Made by a program: the position numbers and the translations under genes. From Chroococcidiopsis sp. CCMEE 29 (GTDB lineage: Bacteria > Cyanobacteriota > Cyanobacteriia > Cyanobacteriales > Chroococcidiopsidaceae), in contig NZ_CP083761.1 in the NCBI RefSeq assembly GCF_023558375.1, forward strand, positions 4,977,001 through 5,041,000: a stretch of 64,000 bases of DNA. The letters are read 5' to 3'. The notes under the pieces are model-generated. The model saw nothing but the letters and a program-made list of their open reading frames with translations. It ran no database searches and was not told where the DNA came from. Positions 27,841 through 35,741 of this stretch are shown here, one piece after another (the first letter of the stretch is position 1; each line of letters begins with the position of its first letter).

Positions 27841-27889
27841 GTAAGCATGGTTAGAAATTTTAAGTTAAACGACGATAAGCTCATAGTTA

Positions 27890-27942
27890 TGGCAATCCTA
27901 AATAAGTTGTGAGATGTGGGATAGGCATCTTGCCTGTGCAGG
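27890..27942 (+). repeat. Truncated copy of a short palindromic (MITE-like) element
   Basis: GGCAATCCTA followed by a GTGGGATAGGCATCTTGCCTG-type core; AGGCA and TGCCT form a small hairpin. The left end and core match the complete 67-bp element at 50389-50455, but the right terminal repeat is missing: the sequence passes straight into the relic at 27945. Confidence 0.6.
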
Positions 27943-27944
27943 CT

Positions 27945-28100
27945 GGACTTTATCTTGAACCTAACTGTAAACCAATGCTGGCACTAGATGTAGCATCGTT
28001 ACCTCCTGGTGTAATCTTTAAAATCACCAGGTGCGCTATCGTAACTCTTCAAGTATCAGAAGTAAATATACGTATATTCACGGATGTTGAGGTTGAATGA
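27945..28100 (+). pseudogene. 3' relic of an unidentified gene (copy X'), upstream of the FAD-gene fossil
   Basis: About 50 codons are open in frame (LYLEPNCKPMLALDVASLPPG, ending NIRIFTDVEVE) and stop at TGA 28098-28100, overlapping the ATG of the FAD-gene fossil. The same tail recurs at about 30998-31155 before the intact FAD gene (LYLEPNSKPMLTLDVASLLPG, NIRALMDVEAE). No start or N-terminal part exists here. I do not recognise the parent protein. Confidence 0.7.
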
Positions 28101-28162
28101 AGCAGGCAAAATATGATGCGATCGTCATGAACGATGGTATCTTTGGTTGCAAGCTGTCTTAA
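28097..28162 (+). pseudogene. Fossil of the 5' end of the FAD-dependent oxidoreductase gene
   Basis: Translation gives MKQAKYDAIVMNDGIFGCKLS and a stop at 28160-28162. The intact gene at 31153 starts MKQAYDAIVIGGGFFGCKLSLYL. The match is in frame over 21 codons with one codon inserted, and the FAD-binding GGG has become NDG. The DNA likeness runs a few bases into the start of the next gene (28171). This is a decayed duplicate, not a coding gene. Confidence 0.82.
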
Positions 28163-28170
28163 TATCTGAT

Positions 28171-29286
28171 ATGAAATACAAAACTTCTTTGTATGAAAAG
28201 TTTACACTTTTATGCCTTTGGATCTTCTTACCTGCAATTATAACTTTGCTAACCGTATTAGGCTTTAACATCATCTTTTACTATTATGCTCCTAATGGCA
28301 GACATGCAACGTTTCCGATAGCCAAACTTAGTGAATCGCCTACTTTGGTAACTGCTTCTGAAATTTGGGATCGGGTAAAGATACAACAACCTTTTGTAGC
28401 GACAACAAATGGTTTGGCAGGAATTGATGTCCAGGCAGTTACCTTTTTAAACCGTCAACGACCAGATGATGTATTTTGGCAATTGAATGAAATTACTAAT
28501 AATCAAGAAAAAATCTTGAGGGGTCAGGGTAAATTTCATGCCGATGAAGTAGACGATTGGGATTTCATTAGTCTAAAATTTGAGCCTCTTGTTGATAGTT
28601 CGTGTAAACACTATGAAATTTCATTTTCTGCTGCTGGCACTCCTCAGGGTAAGAGTATAGGCTTTCCAATTTTTAAAACTAATGATGCTATGTCACCTAT
28701 ATATTTCCCAAAAATAACTTCTGTTGTATTAGAAAAAGCAGAATTGACTAAACTTAAACAACCTCTAGATTATAGAGAAGCGCTCGCTTTGTTTGGAAAA
28801 ACACGTATCTCACAGACTTTTACAACAAAGGAGAATGGTTTAACTTCGCTTCAATTCCAGATGGTTACGTGGCATAATCGTCAGAAACCTCATGTAATAA
28901 GTTGGAAACTTTATGAGCTAAGAGGCAATGATAAGGTTCTACAAAGAGAAGGTGTTTTTGATTCTACTTCTGTAAAAGATTGGGTAAGTAATTCTATAAA
29001 TTTTACTCCAATAGAGAACAGCATAGATAAAAATTATGAACTGGTTTTTACTGCTCCCACTCAATTGGAAAAAAATGAATCAGTCGGCTTTCCACTGTAC
29101 GAAGCTTCAGACATTAACTCTTCATTCACCTATGTTCAGATAGCAGATCAGCGTTTGAGCAACAGCAAGTTAAGTATTTATCTAGTAGGGATTTATAAAT
29201 TAGACAAAACGCAAGTGTATCCTTCAGGTTCTTTGAATGCCTCCCTGCATTATTTTTATGAAAAATTTAACTTGCCAAACCAATAA
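28171..29286 (+). CDS. Single-pass membrane protein with two beta-sandwich domains (copy A2), unknown function
   Basis: About 371 residues from ATG 28171 (MKYKTSLYEK; TTG 28147 is in frame but inside the FAD fossil). One membrane helix (about 10-35), then two copies of the domain found once in A1: the first around QQPFVATTNGLAGIDVQAV to FSAAGTPQGKSIGFPIF, the second around SQTFTTKENGLTSLQFQMV to KNESVGFPLYEAS. Both copies have the L.F.P..dS..k.YE pattern. Presumably the domains face the periplasm and act with the polytopic protein encoded 26 bp downstream. Confidence 0.8.
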   Translation: MKYKTSLYEKFTLLCLWIFLPAIITLLTVLGFNIIFYYYAPNGRHATFPIAKLSESPTLVTASEIWDRVKIQQPFVATTNGLAGIDVQAVTFLNRQRPDDVFWQLNEITNNQEKILRGQGKFHADEVDDWDFISLKFEPLVDSSCKHYEISFSAAGTPQGKSIGFPIFKTNDAMSPIYFPKITSVVLEKAELTKLKQPLDYREALALFGKTRISQTFTTKENGLTSLQFQMVTWHNRQKPHVISWKLYELRGNDKVLQREGVFDSTSVKDWVSNSINFTPIENSIDKNYELVFTAPTQLEKNESVGFPLYEASDINSSFTYVQIADQRLSNSKLSIYLVGIYKLDKTQVYPSGSLNASLHYFYEKFNLPNQ

Positions 29287-29312
29287 AACAAAAATAAGGA
29301 TAAATTTAAGCT

Positions 29313-30806
29313 ATGAAGAATAATAAATTAAGCTGGAAAAAGCAGTATAGCTACCTAATTAGGTTGGTTAACAGATATCCGACATACAGGCGATTTTTTT
29401 TATTTCTTGTATGCTTTGGGATTTCAACATTAATTTTCTTTTTCCGCAATCCTGATGCATTCATCAATCCTGTATTTTACACGGAGGATGGTCAAGATTA
29501 CATTGGTCCAATATTTACTAGAGGCTTCTGGTCAACTTTTTTTACAACCCATCGGGGTTACCATACATTTGGAAATATTTTGCTCTCTGGTTTAGCAGTA
29601 GTAATCAACAATATTTTTAGAGCTGGAGACATTTTATTTTTGCCTCAAAGCATAGCCATTGTCTCATATATGTTCTATGCGCTCGTAGCAACTTTACCAG
29701 TGCTTTTGCTAAGCAACAAAATTAGATCGCATTATTTAGTGACACTTGCACTGATATCTAGTTTTTTCCCGCTCAATGGTAGTGACTATGAAGTCATAGG
29801 TAGAATATCCAACGTTGGATATGCCTTTTTTTACATAGCATTTGTTTTAGTAGCTTACCGGATTTTTTGCATAAAGCGTTCATATTTTGTTTTTTTAATA
29901 GACTCCGCACTGTTTTTATGTGCTAACACAAATCCTGTAGTTTTTCTGTTAATTCCTACGATATATATACAGTATGCAAAATCGATTTTCATCGATAAGA
30001 CACCATTTAATGTAATTCGGAAGAATCCTAATTTTATAAGTGCTATTATTCTGAGCGTTTTTTTACTATTGCAAGGGGTTAAAGTTTTTTTAGGTGGTGT
30101 AATAGATCAACAGCCAGGCTATCTGGATTCACCATTTGTCTATTCGAATGCTATAGAGATGCTTATTGCCAGGTCAATACTTTATCCAATTATTCATCCT
30201 ATATATGCTTACTTTAATGATGCCATTACTATACTAGTTTTTGCCTTTCTTATTATGGTTTTTGTCTTATTTTCAAAAAAAGCTAATTATGGCTTATACG
30301 CTTTAGGATTCTATGCATTATTTACATTTACCATTATGGCAGCCATTTTTAGACCTGGACTCAGTGAAGTTTTCCAAGATTATCAAGGAATACCAGGATT
30401 GTGGGCAAGATTTTATTATGGTCAAAATTTGCTAGCTATATTCTTAATAGTTCTTTTGTTTCATGACATTGCCTCTCGTATTAAACTACTTGCTTATCGT
30501 AGATTGCTGATGCTGTTAATGCTCGCCATTTTCTTGGTTGGGTGGTCAGGTGTATCTAGCTACGGCAATCCGTCTCATCCAATGAGAGATATTGGCAACT
30601 TTGAGCAGACATTGGTAGCTGCACTAAGTGAGAGAAGATTTGTTGACGCTTCTGGAATACTGGATACTAACGGTCGTTTTCTTGAAATACCAATTTACCC
30701 AACTAAAACAGACCATCTCTGGACAATAGTAATTCCTAGAGAACTAGCTGAGAAGTCAGTTGTCAATCAAGGAAAACTAATGAATAGCATGAGTAAATGT
30801 AAGTAA
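29313..30806 (+). CDS. Polytopic membrane protein (copy B2), possible GT-C glycosyltransferase
   Basis: 497 residues, eleven or more hydrophobic segments, full-length paralog of the protein at 24970. The first outer loop FRNPDAFINPVFYTEDGQDYIGP keeps the acidic YTEDG motif, and the C-terminal ends match (IPRELAEKSVVNQGKLMNSMSKCK against the B1 end). Gene order A2-B2 repeats A1-B1. The ATG at 29313 is preceded by AAGGAT (29296-29301). An acceptor-specific sugar transfer on the outer face is a reasonable guess only. Confidence 0.8.
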   Translation: MKNNKLSWKKQYSYLIRLVNRYPTYRRFFLFLVCFGISTLIFFFRNPDAFINPVFYTEDGQDYIGPIFTRGFWSTFFTTHRGYHTFGNILLSGLAVVINNIFRAGDILFLPQSIAIVSYMFYALVATLPVLLLSNKIRSHYLVTLALISSFFPLNGSDYEVIGRISNVGYAFFYIAFVLVAYRIFCIKRSYFVFLIDSALFLCANTNPVVFLLIPTIYIQYAKSIFIDKTPFNVIRKNPNFISAIILSVFLLLQGVKVFLGGVIDQQPGYLDSPFVYSNAIEMLIARSILYPIIHPIYAYFNDAITILVFAFLIMVFVLFSKKANYGLYALGFYALFTFTIMAAIFRPGLSEVFQDYQGIPGLWARFYYGQNLLAIFLIVLLFHDIASRIKLLAYRRLLMLLMLAIFLVGWSGVSSYGNPSHPMRDIGNFEQTLVAALSERRFVDASGILDTNGRFLEIPIYPTKTDHLWTIVIPRELAEKSVVNQGKLMNSMSKCK

Positions 30807-30820
30807 ATACTAGTTAAATT

Positions 30821-31155
30821 TTGCAGTTACTTGAAGCAACAGATACTATCCAGCTATTTAATCCCCTACGCCTGATGGGAGAAGGTCAAACTCCGGCAGG
30901 ATTTTCAGTTTTTTCATGGATTAGGTATTGTTTATCTGCATTACCTACCTTATATCTTGCTTGGTAAAAATCTTTTCGCCTCAGAAAACGCTCCAGTTTC
31001 GGCTTTATCTTGAACCTAACAGTAAACCAATGCTGACATTGGATGTGGCATCGTTACTTCCTGGGGTAAACTGTTAAAATCACCAACTTGCGCTATCGTA
31101 TTCTCCAAGTGCCAGAAGTAAATATACGTGCATTAATGGATGTTGAGGCTGAATG
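30821..31155 (+). pseudogene. 3' relic of an unidentified gene (copy X), broken by frameshifts
   Basis: This 346-bp gap has no intact gene. Joined pieces in three frames give LQLLEATDTIQLFNPLRLMG...SALPTLYLAW (stop at 30965-30967), VKIFSPQKTLQFRLYLEPNS...ASLLPG (stop at about 31074) and KITNLRYRILQVPEVNIRAL ending DVEAE with TGA over the FAD start codon. At least two frameshifts are needed. The terminal 150 bp are shared with 27945-28100. The parent protein is not recognised; its N-terminus is absent. Confidence 0.65.
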
Positions 31156-32280
31156 AAGCAGGCATATGATGCGATCGTGATTGGCGGTGGTTTCTTCGGA
31201 TGCAAGCTGTCTTTGTATCTGAAGCAATACCTGCGTCGCATTTTGATTGTAGAGAAAGAAGTTGACCTGCTGCAACGTGCTTCTTATGTCAATCAGGCAA
31301 GAGTCCACAATGGCTATCACTACCCACGCAGTATCCTTACGGGATTACGCTCCAAAGTCAATTTCCCTAAATTTATTAATGAATATCAGGATTGTGTTGA
31401 TAGTAGCTTTGATAAATACTATGCGATCGGCAAAATCCTCTCTAAAGTGACTGCCAATCAGTTTAAACTGTTTTGTCAGCGCATAGATGTACCCATTGAA
31501 CCAGCTCCTCAAGCAGTAAAAAAATTATTTAACTATACCATAATTGAGGAAGTATTTCGCACTCAAGAGTATGCGTTTGATGCTGTAAAACTAAAAAACC
31601 GAGTATTAAACGAGCTAGAAGCAGCATCTGTTGAAATTCAATTAAATTCCCAGGTTGTAAAAGTAAAAGATCTTGACAACTTGGGAATGGAAATTTTTAT
31701 TAAATCTGAAAATAATTGTGATAGTGTTACTGCAAAATACGTTTTTAACTGTACTTACTCAGGAATTAATCAAATTCTTCGAGCTTCTGACTTGCCAATT
31801 ATTCCACTCAAGCATGAATTAGCAGAAATGGCATTGGTGGCAGTACCTGAACCTTTGAAGCATTTGGGTATTACCGTTATGTGCGGTCCTTTCTTCTCGA
31901 TTATGCCTTTTCCCTCACGCGGATTACATACACTGAGTCATGTACGCTACACTCCCCACTGTTACTGGCAAGATAGTGAAGATTTTTGTGTAGATTTTGG
32001 GATTAGCCCTAGTAAAATACCACGTAAGACTAACTATCTCCAGATGGTTAGAGATGCAGAGCGATATATGCCAATTCTTAAAGAATGTCGTCATGTAGAC
32101 TCCATCTGGGAAGTCAAAACAGTTCTCCCTCAAAGCGAGGTAGATGATAGTAGACCAATCTTGTTTAAAAAAGACCAGGGAATCAAAAACTTGACTTGTA
32201 TTTTGGGCGGGAAGATTGATAATGTTTACGATATTCCTGATGAGCTCCAGTTCTTAAATAGCAAAGAGAGTTTAAGATAA
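31153..32280 (+). CDS. FAD-dependent oxidoreductase (DAO family)
   Basis: 375 residues. The N-terminal dinucleotide-binding motif is AIVIGGGFFGCKLSLYL followed by the acidic strand end LIVEKE; the mid-chain VFNCTYSG and C-terminal LTCILGGKIDNVYDIPDEL complete the FAD fold. Family members oxidise amines or 2-hydroxyacids; in glycan clusters some act on sugar-linked groups, but no substrate can be named. ATG 31153 overlaps the relic's TGA. The stop overlaps the next start (TAATG, 32278-32282), so it is co-translated with the GT2 gene. Confidence 0.87.
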   Translation: MKQAYDAIVIGGGFFGCKLSLYLKQYLRRILIVEKEVDLLQRASYVNQARVHNGYHYPRSILTGLRSKVNFPKFINEYQDCVDSSFDKYYAIGKILSKVTANQFKLFCQRIDVPIEPAPQAVKKLFNYTIIEEVFRTQEYAFDAVKLKNRVLNELEAASVEIQLNSQVVKVKDLDNLGMEIFIKSENNCDSVTAKYVFNCTYSGINQILRASDLPIIPLKHELAEMALVAVPEPLKHLGITVMCGPFFSIMPFPSRGLHTLSHVRYTPHCYWQDSEDFCVDFGISPSKIPRKTNYLQMVRDAERYMPILKECRHVDSIWEVKTVLPQSEVDDSRPILFKKDQGIKNLTCILGGKIDNVYDIPDELQFLNSKESLR

Positions 32281-33278
32281 TGGCTAATTCTGATTGCTTT
32301 GTTTCAGTCATAGCACCACTATCTAATGCTTCACGGATAGTTGAAGCATTTGTAGCTGAAGTAATGCAAGTGTTGCGAAGTAATTATGCCAACTATGAAC
32401 TTGTACTAGTTAACGATGGCTCAGAGGATGACACGTTAGATAAAGTAGCCGCAATTTTAAAAAGATATGAGTGTATCAGGCTAGTAAGCCTTTCCAGGAG
32501 TTTTGGGGCTGATGTAGCCATTTCCTCAGGACTGGATTCAGTCATCGGCGACTATGTAGTAGTTATGTTACCAGAATCCGATCCACCGGAGTTAATTCCT
32601 GGATTGGTTCAACAAGCTCAAAATGGTAAAGATATCTTACTGGGAATCAGGAAAAACCGCAATGATGAACCGATTTGGTTAAGAACTGGTGCTAGTGTAT
32701 TTTATTGGCTCTGTAGAAGGTTACTAAAAATACCACTAATCAAAAATGCTACTCAGTTCCGAGTATTAAGTAGACAAGTCGTCAATGCAATTGTGCAAAT
32801 TGAAGATAAACATCGCTACCTACGTCTACTCAGCTCTTATGTAGGCTACAGAAGCCAGACTTTCACCTATGAAGCAATCAAAAGAGCTAGAAAACCCAAA
32901 CCAAAAAGTTTCTTTGAGTTAATTGACCTAGCTTTACAGATTATCGTTGCCAACTCATCGCACCCACTGCGGTTTGCTAGTTACTTGGGTCTTGCAGCCA
33001 GTGTAGTGAACTTATTATATATCGGTTACATTATCTTGGTTTACTTGCTGAAAAACGATGTAGCAGAAGGATGGGTGACATTATCTTTCCAGCACGCTGT
33101 CATGTTTTTGTTTATTTTTATTGTCTTGACTATTTTATGCGAATATGTATGCTCAATGTTGGAGCGATTGAAAGGATGGCCAGCGTATTATGTAGCTGAG
33201 GAAAAAAATAGTTCTGTGTTAATTGCAGACCAAAAACGTCGTAACATTGTCAAAAATTCAAAAAATGTTCAAGTTTAA
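32280..33278 (+). CDS. GT2 membrane glycosyltransferase-like protein (DPM/GtrB type) with altered catalytic motif
   Basis: 332 residues. A GT-A domain (VSVIAPLSNAS, LVLVNDGSEDDT, GADVAISSGLDSVIGDYVVVM) is followed by two membrane helices near residues 240-262 and 275-300, the layout of polyisoprenyl-phosphate sugar synthases such as GtrB/ArnC. Where these have a DxD (VVMDADLQDPPE) this protein reads VVMLPESDPPE, so the metal-binding DxD is lost, and the usual PxYNE is PLSNA. It may be a non-catalytic or shifted-specificity member. Confidence 0.87.
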   Translation: MANSDCFVSVIAPLSNASRIVEAFVAEVMQVLRSNYANYELVLVNDGSEDDTLDKVAAILKRYECIRLVSLSRSFGADVAISSGLDSVIGDYVVVMLPESDPPELIPGLVQQAQNGKDILLGIRKNRNDEPIWLRTGASVFYWLCRRLLKIPLIKNATQFRVLSRQVVNAIVQIEDKHRYLRLLSSYVGYRSQTFTYEAIKRARKPKPKSFFELIDLALQIIVANSSHPLRFASYLGLAASVVNLLYIGYIILVYLLKNDVAEGWVTLSFQHAVMFLFIFIVLTILCEYVCSMLERLKGWPAYYVAEEKNSSVLIADQKRRNIVKNSKNVQV

Positions 33279-33294
33279 GTGAGACAACTTTTAA

Positions 33295-34098
33295 ATGGAC
33301 TCAAGTAATTGGGAAGTTCCAAAGTATAGCGTAACTGAGGTTTCCCCTAAACGGAGTAAGTATTGTGTCTGTATCCCTGTAATCAACGAAGGATTAAAAA
33401 TCCAGGCACAACTTGAGCGGATGAAATATTTAGCTCAGAATATTGACATTATCATCGCTGATGGTGGTAGCACTGATAATTCCTTAACTCTAGATGTTTT
33501 AGCTAATGCTGGTGTAAGAGTATTACTAACTAAGCAAGACTATGGCAAATTGAGCGCTCAGTTAAGGATGGCTTTTGCCTACGCTCTACAACAGGGTTAC
33601 GAGGGGATTATTACAATTGATGGCAATAATAAAGATGATCCAAATGCTATTCCCGCTTTTATTGCCGCTCTAGATGATGGTTTTGACCACATCCAAGGCT
33701 CAAGATTTATTAGAGGTGGAAAAGCTATTAATACACCTTGGGCTAGATTAATTGGGATTAAATTAATTCATGCACCGCTAATTAGCTTAGCAGCAGGCTG
33801 CCGTTATACTGACACAACAAACGGATTTCGTGCTTATAGCCGCAGGTTATTACTAGACTCACGGGTGGCACCATTTAGAAAAGTCTTTTCAGCCTATGAG
33901 TTGCATTACTATTTGGCAATCCGTTCTGCGCGTTTAGGCTACCGAATTAAAGAACTACCAGTCACTCGCAAATACCCTGCCAAAGGACCAATCCCAACTA
34001 AAATTAGTCCGCTGAAAGGTAACTCGCTGGTAATGTTGACGCTGTTCAAGGCATGTTTGCATAAGTTTGACCCCCCGCAGGAAAAACGTATTAGATAG
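33295..34098 (+). CDS. GT2-family glycosyltransferase
   Basis: 267 residues, GT-A fold, no clear membrane helix. CVCIPVINEGLKIQAQL, IDIIIADGGSTDNS and IITIDGNNKDDPNAI are the nucleotide-sugar binding motifs; DGN stands where DxD is usual, as in a known sub-branch with IDGNxKD. The C-terminal half has IQGSRFIRGG and the acceptor-site-like YTDTTNGFRAYSRR. ATG 33295 lies 16 bp after the preceding gene; the donor and acceptor are unknown. Confidence 0.87.
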   Translation: MDSSNWEVPKYSVTEVSPKRSKYCVCIPVINEGLKIQAQLERMKYLAQNIDIIIADGGSTDNSLTLDVLANAGVRVLLTKQDYGKLSAQLRMAFAYALQQGYEGIITIDGNNKDDPNAIPAFIAALDDGFDHIQGSRFIRGGKAINTPWARLIGIKLIHAPLISLAAGCRYTDTTNGFRAYSRRLLLDSRVAPFRKVFSAYELHYYLAIRSARLGYRIKELPVTRKYPAKGPIPTKISPLKGNSLVMLTLFKACLHKFDPPQEKRIR

Positions 34099-34108
34099 AG
34101 GAGTGTCA

Positions 34109-34888
34109 ATGAGCAAGGCTTTAATTGGCTACACAGGATTCGTCGGTAGTAATCTGGCGTGTCAGAGTAAGTTTAACAGCTTTTATAACTCTAAGAACAT
34201 TGAATCAATCATTGGACAAGAATTCGATTTAATAGTCTGTGCTGGCGCACCAGCAGTTAAATGGTTGGCGAATAAAGAGCCTGTAAAAGATTTAGAAAGC
34301 ATAGACCGTCTCAGTAAATGTTTAGGTCAAGCATCAGCCAAGAAAGTAATACTTATATCCACAGTAGATGTTTATCCATCGCCTGTGGCAGTAAATGAAG
34401 ACACTGAGATTGATACAGCAGATTTACATTCATACGGTAAGCATCGGTTGCAATTAGAAAACTTTGTCAAAGAGCGGTTTGATACATTAATCGTCCGCTT
34501 ACCAGGTTTATTTGGCGATGGACTGAAAAAAAATATTATCTATGATTTGTTACACAAAAACTGTGTAGATCAAATACATAAAAATAGTAAATTCCAATTT
34601 TATTATCTTGCTTATTTGTGGCAAGATATTCAAACATCGCTACAACATAATTTGCAGTTAGTTAATTTGGCAACAGAACCAACATCTGTTTGGGAAGTGG
34701 CAGATGCGGGATTTGGCTTGCAGTTTATTAATGAACCTCAGTCTCATCCAGCTAGCTACGATATGAGAAGCAAGTATAGTAAGCTGTTTAACAGCAAGCA
34801 AAATTTGTATATGTACGATAAGCAGCAAGTGCTGTTAGATATAAAGGATTTTGTAGACAAGCAAAAAGAAGCAGTGAAAAACCGATAA
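34109..34888 (+). CDS. NAD-dependent epimerase/dehydratase-like protein (SDR)
   Basis: About 259 residues from ATG 34109, which has GAGGAG at 34098-34103; an earlier in-frame start would overlap the GT2 gene. The N-terminus ALIGYTGFVGSNLACQ has the extended-SDR GxxGxxG. VILISTVDVYPSP provides the catalytic-strand Ser/Thr, and SYGKHRLQLE has the Tyr but Arg where the YxxxK lysine normally sits. It is shorter than full epimerases (about 310 residues). It may be an oxidoreductase acting on a sugar nucleotide of this glycan. Confidence 0.8.
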   Translation: MSKALIGYTGFVGSNLACQSKFNSFYNSKNIESIIGQEFDLIVCAGAPAVKWLANKEPVKDLESIDRLSKCLGQASAKKVILISTVDVYPSPVAVNEDTEIDTADLHSYGKHRLQLENFVKERFDTLIVRLPGLFGDGLKKNIIYDLLHKNCVDQIHKNSKFQFYYLAYLWQDIQTSLQHNLQLVNLATEPTSVWEVADAGFGLQFINEPQSHPASYDMRSKYSKLFNSKQNLYMYDKQQVLLDIKDFVDKQKEAVKNR

Positions 34889-34892
34889 CGCT

Positions 34893-35705
34893 ATGAAAAT
34901 TGCAATCTCTAATATTGCGTGGGAAAGCCACGAAGAAGAAGCTGTTGCTGAAGTCATGCAGGATTTGGGTATCCAGGGGGTAGAGATTGCACCAACAAAA
35001 ATTTGGCGATCGCCCTTATCTACAGATAGTTCTGAAATTTCGTCCTATAGAAAGTTTTGGGAAAGCCGAGGGATTCAAATTGTGGCTATGCAATCTCTGC
35101 TTTTCGGTAAACCGGAACTGACAATTTTTCAGAACCCTGAGAATCGGCAAGCAACATTTGACTACTTGTCAAAAATTATTCAACTAGGTAGTCAGCTAGG
35201 TGCTAAGGTTCTCGTGTTTGGTTCTCCCAAGAATAGACGGATAGAAAACTTAGAACTCAAGGCAGCTGAAGAGATAGCAATATCCTTTTTTCATGATCTA
35301 GGACAGGTAGCAGCTAAAAACAGTGTGATATTTTGTATTGAGCCTAATCCCATTGCTTACGGTTGCAACTTTGTGACAAATTTTCAGCAAGGATTAGATC
35401 TAGTCAACCAAGTAAACAGCAGTGGATTCGGTCTACATTTGGATGCAGCAGCCATGACTTTAAGTGAAGAGAATATTGAAACGGCTGTAGAGCAGTCAAT
35501 TGCTAAGGTATGTCATTTCCACATTAGTGAACCTTACCTAGCACCAGTTGGTACAGGTACCGTAGATCATCAGCTGTGTGCCCAAACACTGAACAAGCAA
35601 AATTATCAAGGTTGGAAGTCAATTGAGATGAAAGCGCAAAGCCAAGACTCAAATATTGCTAATGTTACTAAAGGTCTAAAAACCGCAGTTGAGTATTATG
35701 GCTAA
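34893..35705 (+). CDS. Sugar-phosphate isomerase/epimerase-like TIM-barrel protein
   Basis: 270 residues of the AP-endonuclease-2/xylose-isomerase-like fold. IAISNIAWE at the N-terminus, GVEIAPTKIW, GSPKNRRI, FCIEPNP, FGLHLDAAAMTL, VCHFHISEPYLAPVG and the final SIEMKA hold the Glu/Asp/His metal ligands. Members isomerise ketoses or inosose; here a cluster sugar is the likely substrate (inference). It starts 4 bp after the epimerase-like gene. Confidence 0.87.
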   Translation: MKIAISNIAWESHEEEAVAEVMQDLGIQGVEIAPTKIWRSPLSTDSSEISSYRKFWESRGIQIVAMQSLLFGKPELTIFQNPENRQATFDYLSKIIQLGSQLGAKVLVFGSPKNRRIENLELKAAEEIAISFFHDLGQVAAKNSVIFCIEPNPIAYGCNFVTNFQQGLDLVNQVNSSGFGLHLDAAAMTLSEENIETAVEQSIAKVCHFHISEPYLAPVGTGTVDHQLCAQTLNKQNYQGWKSIEMKAQSQDSNIANVTKGLKTAVEYYG

Positions 35706-35741
35706 CAGTGCTGAGTTTAGAGAAGATGGCGTTAGTGAAGC

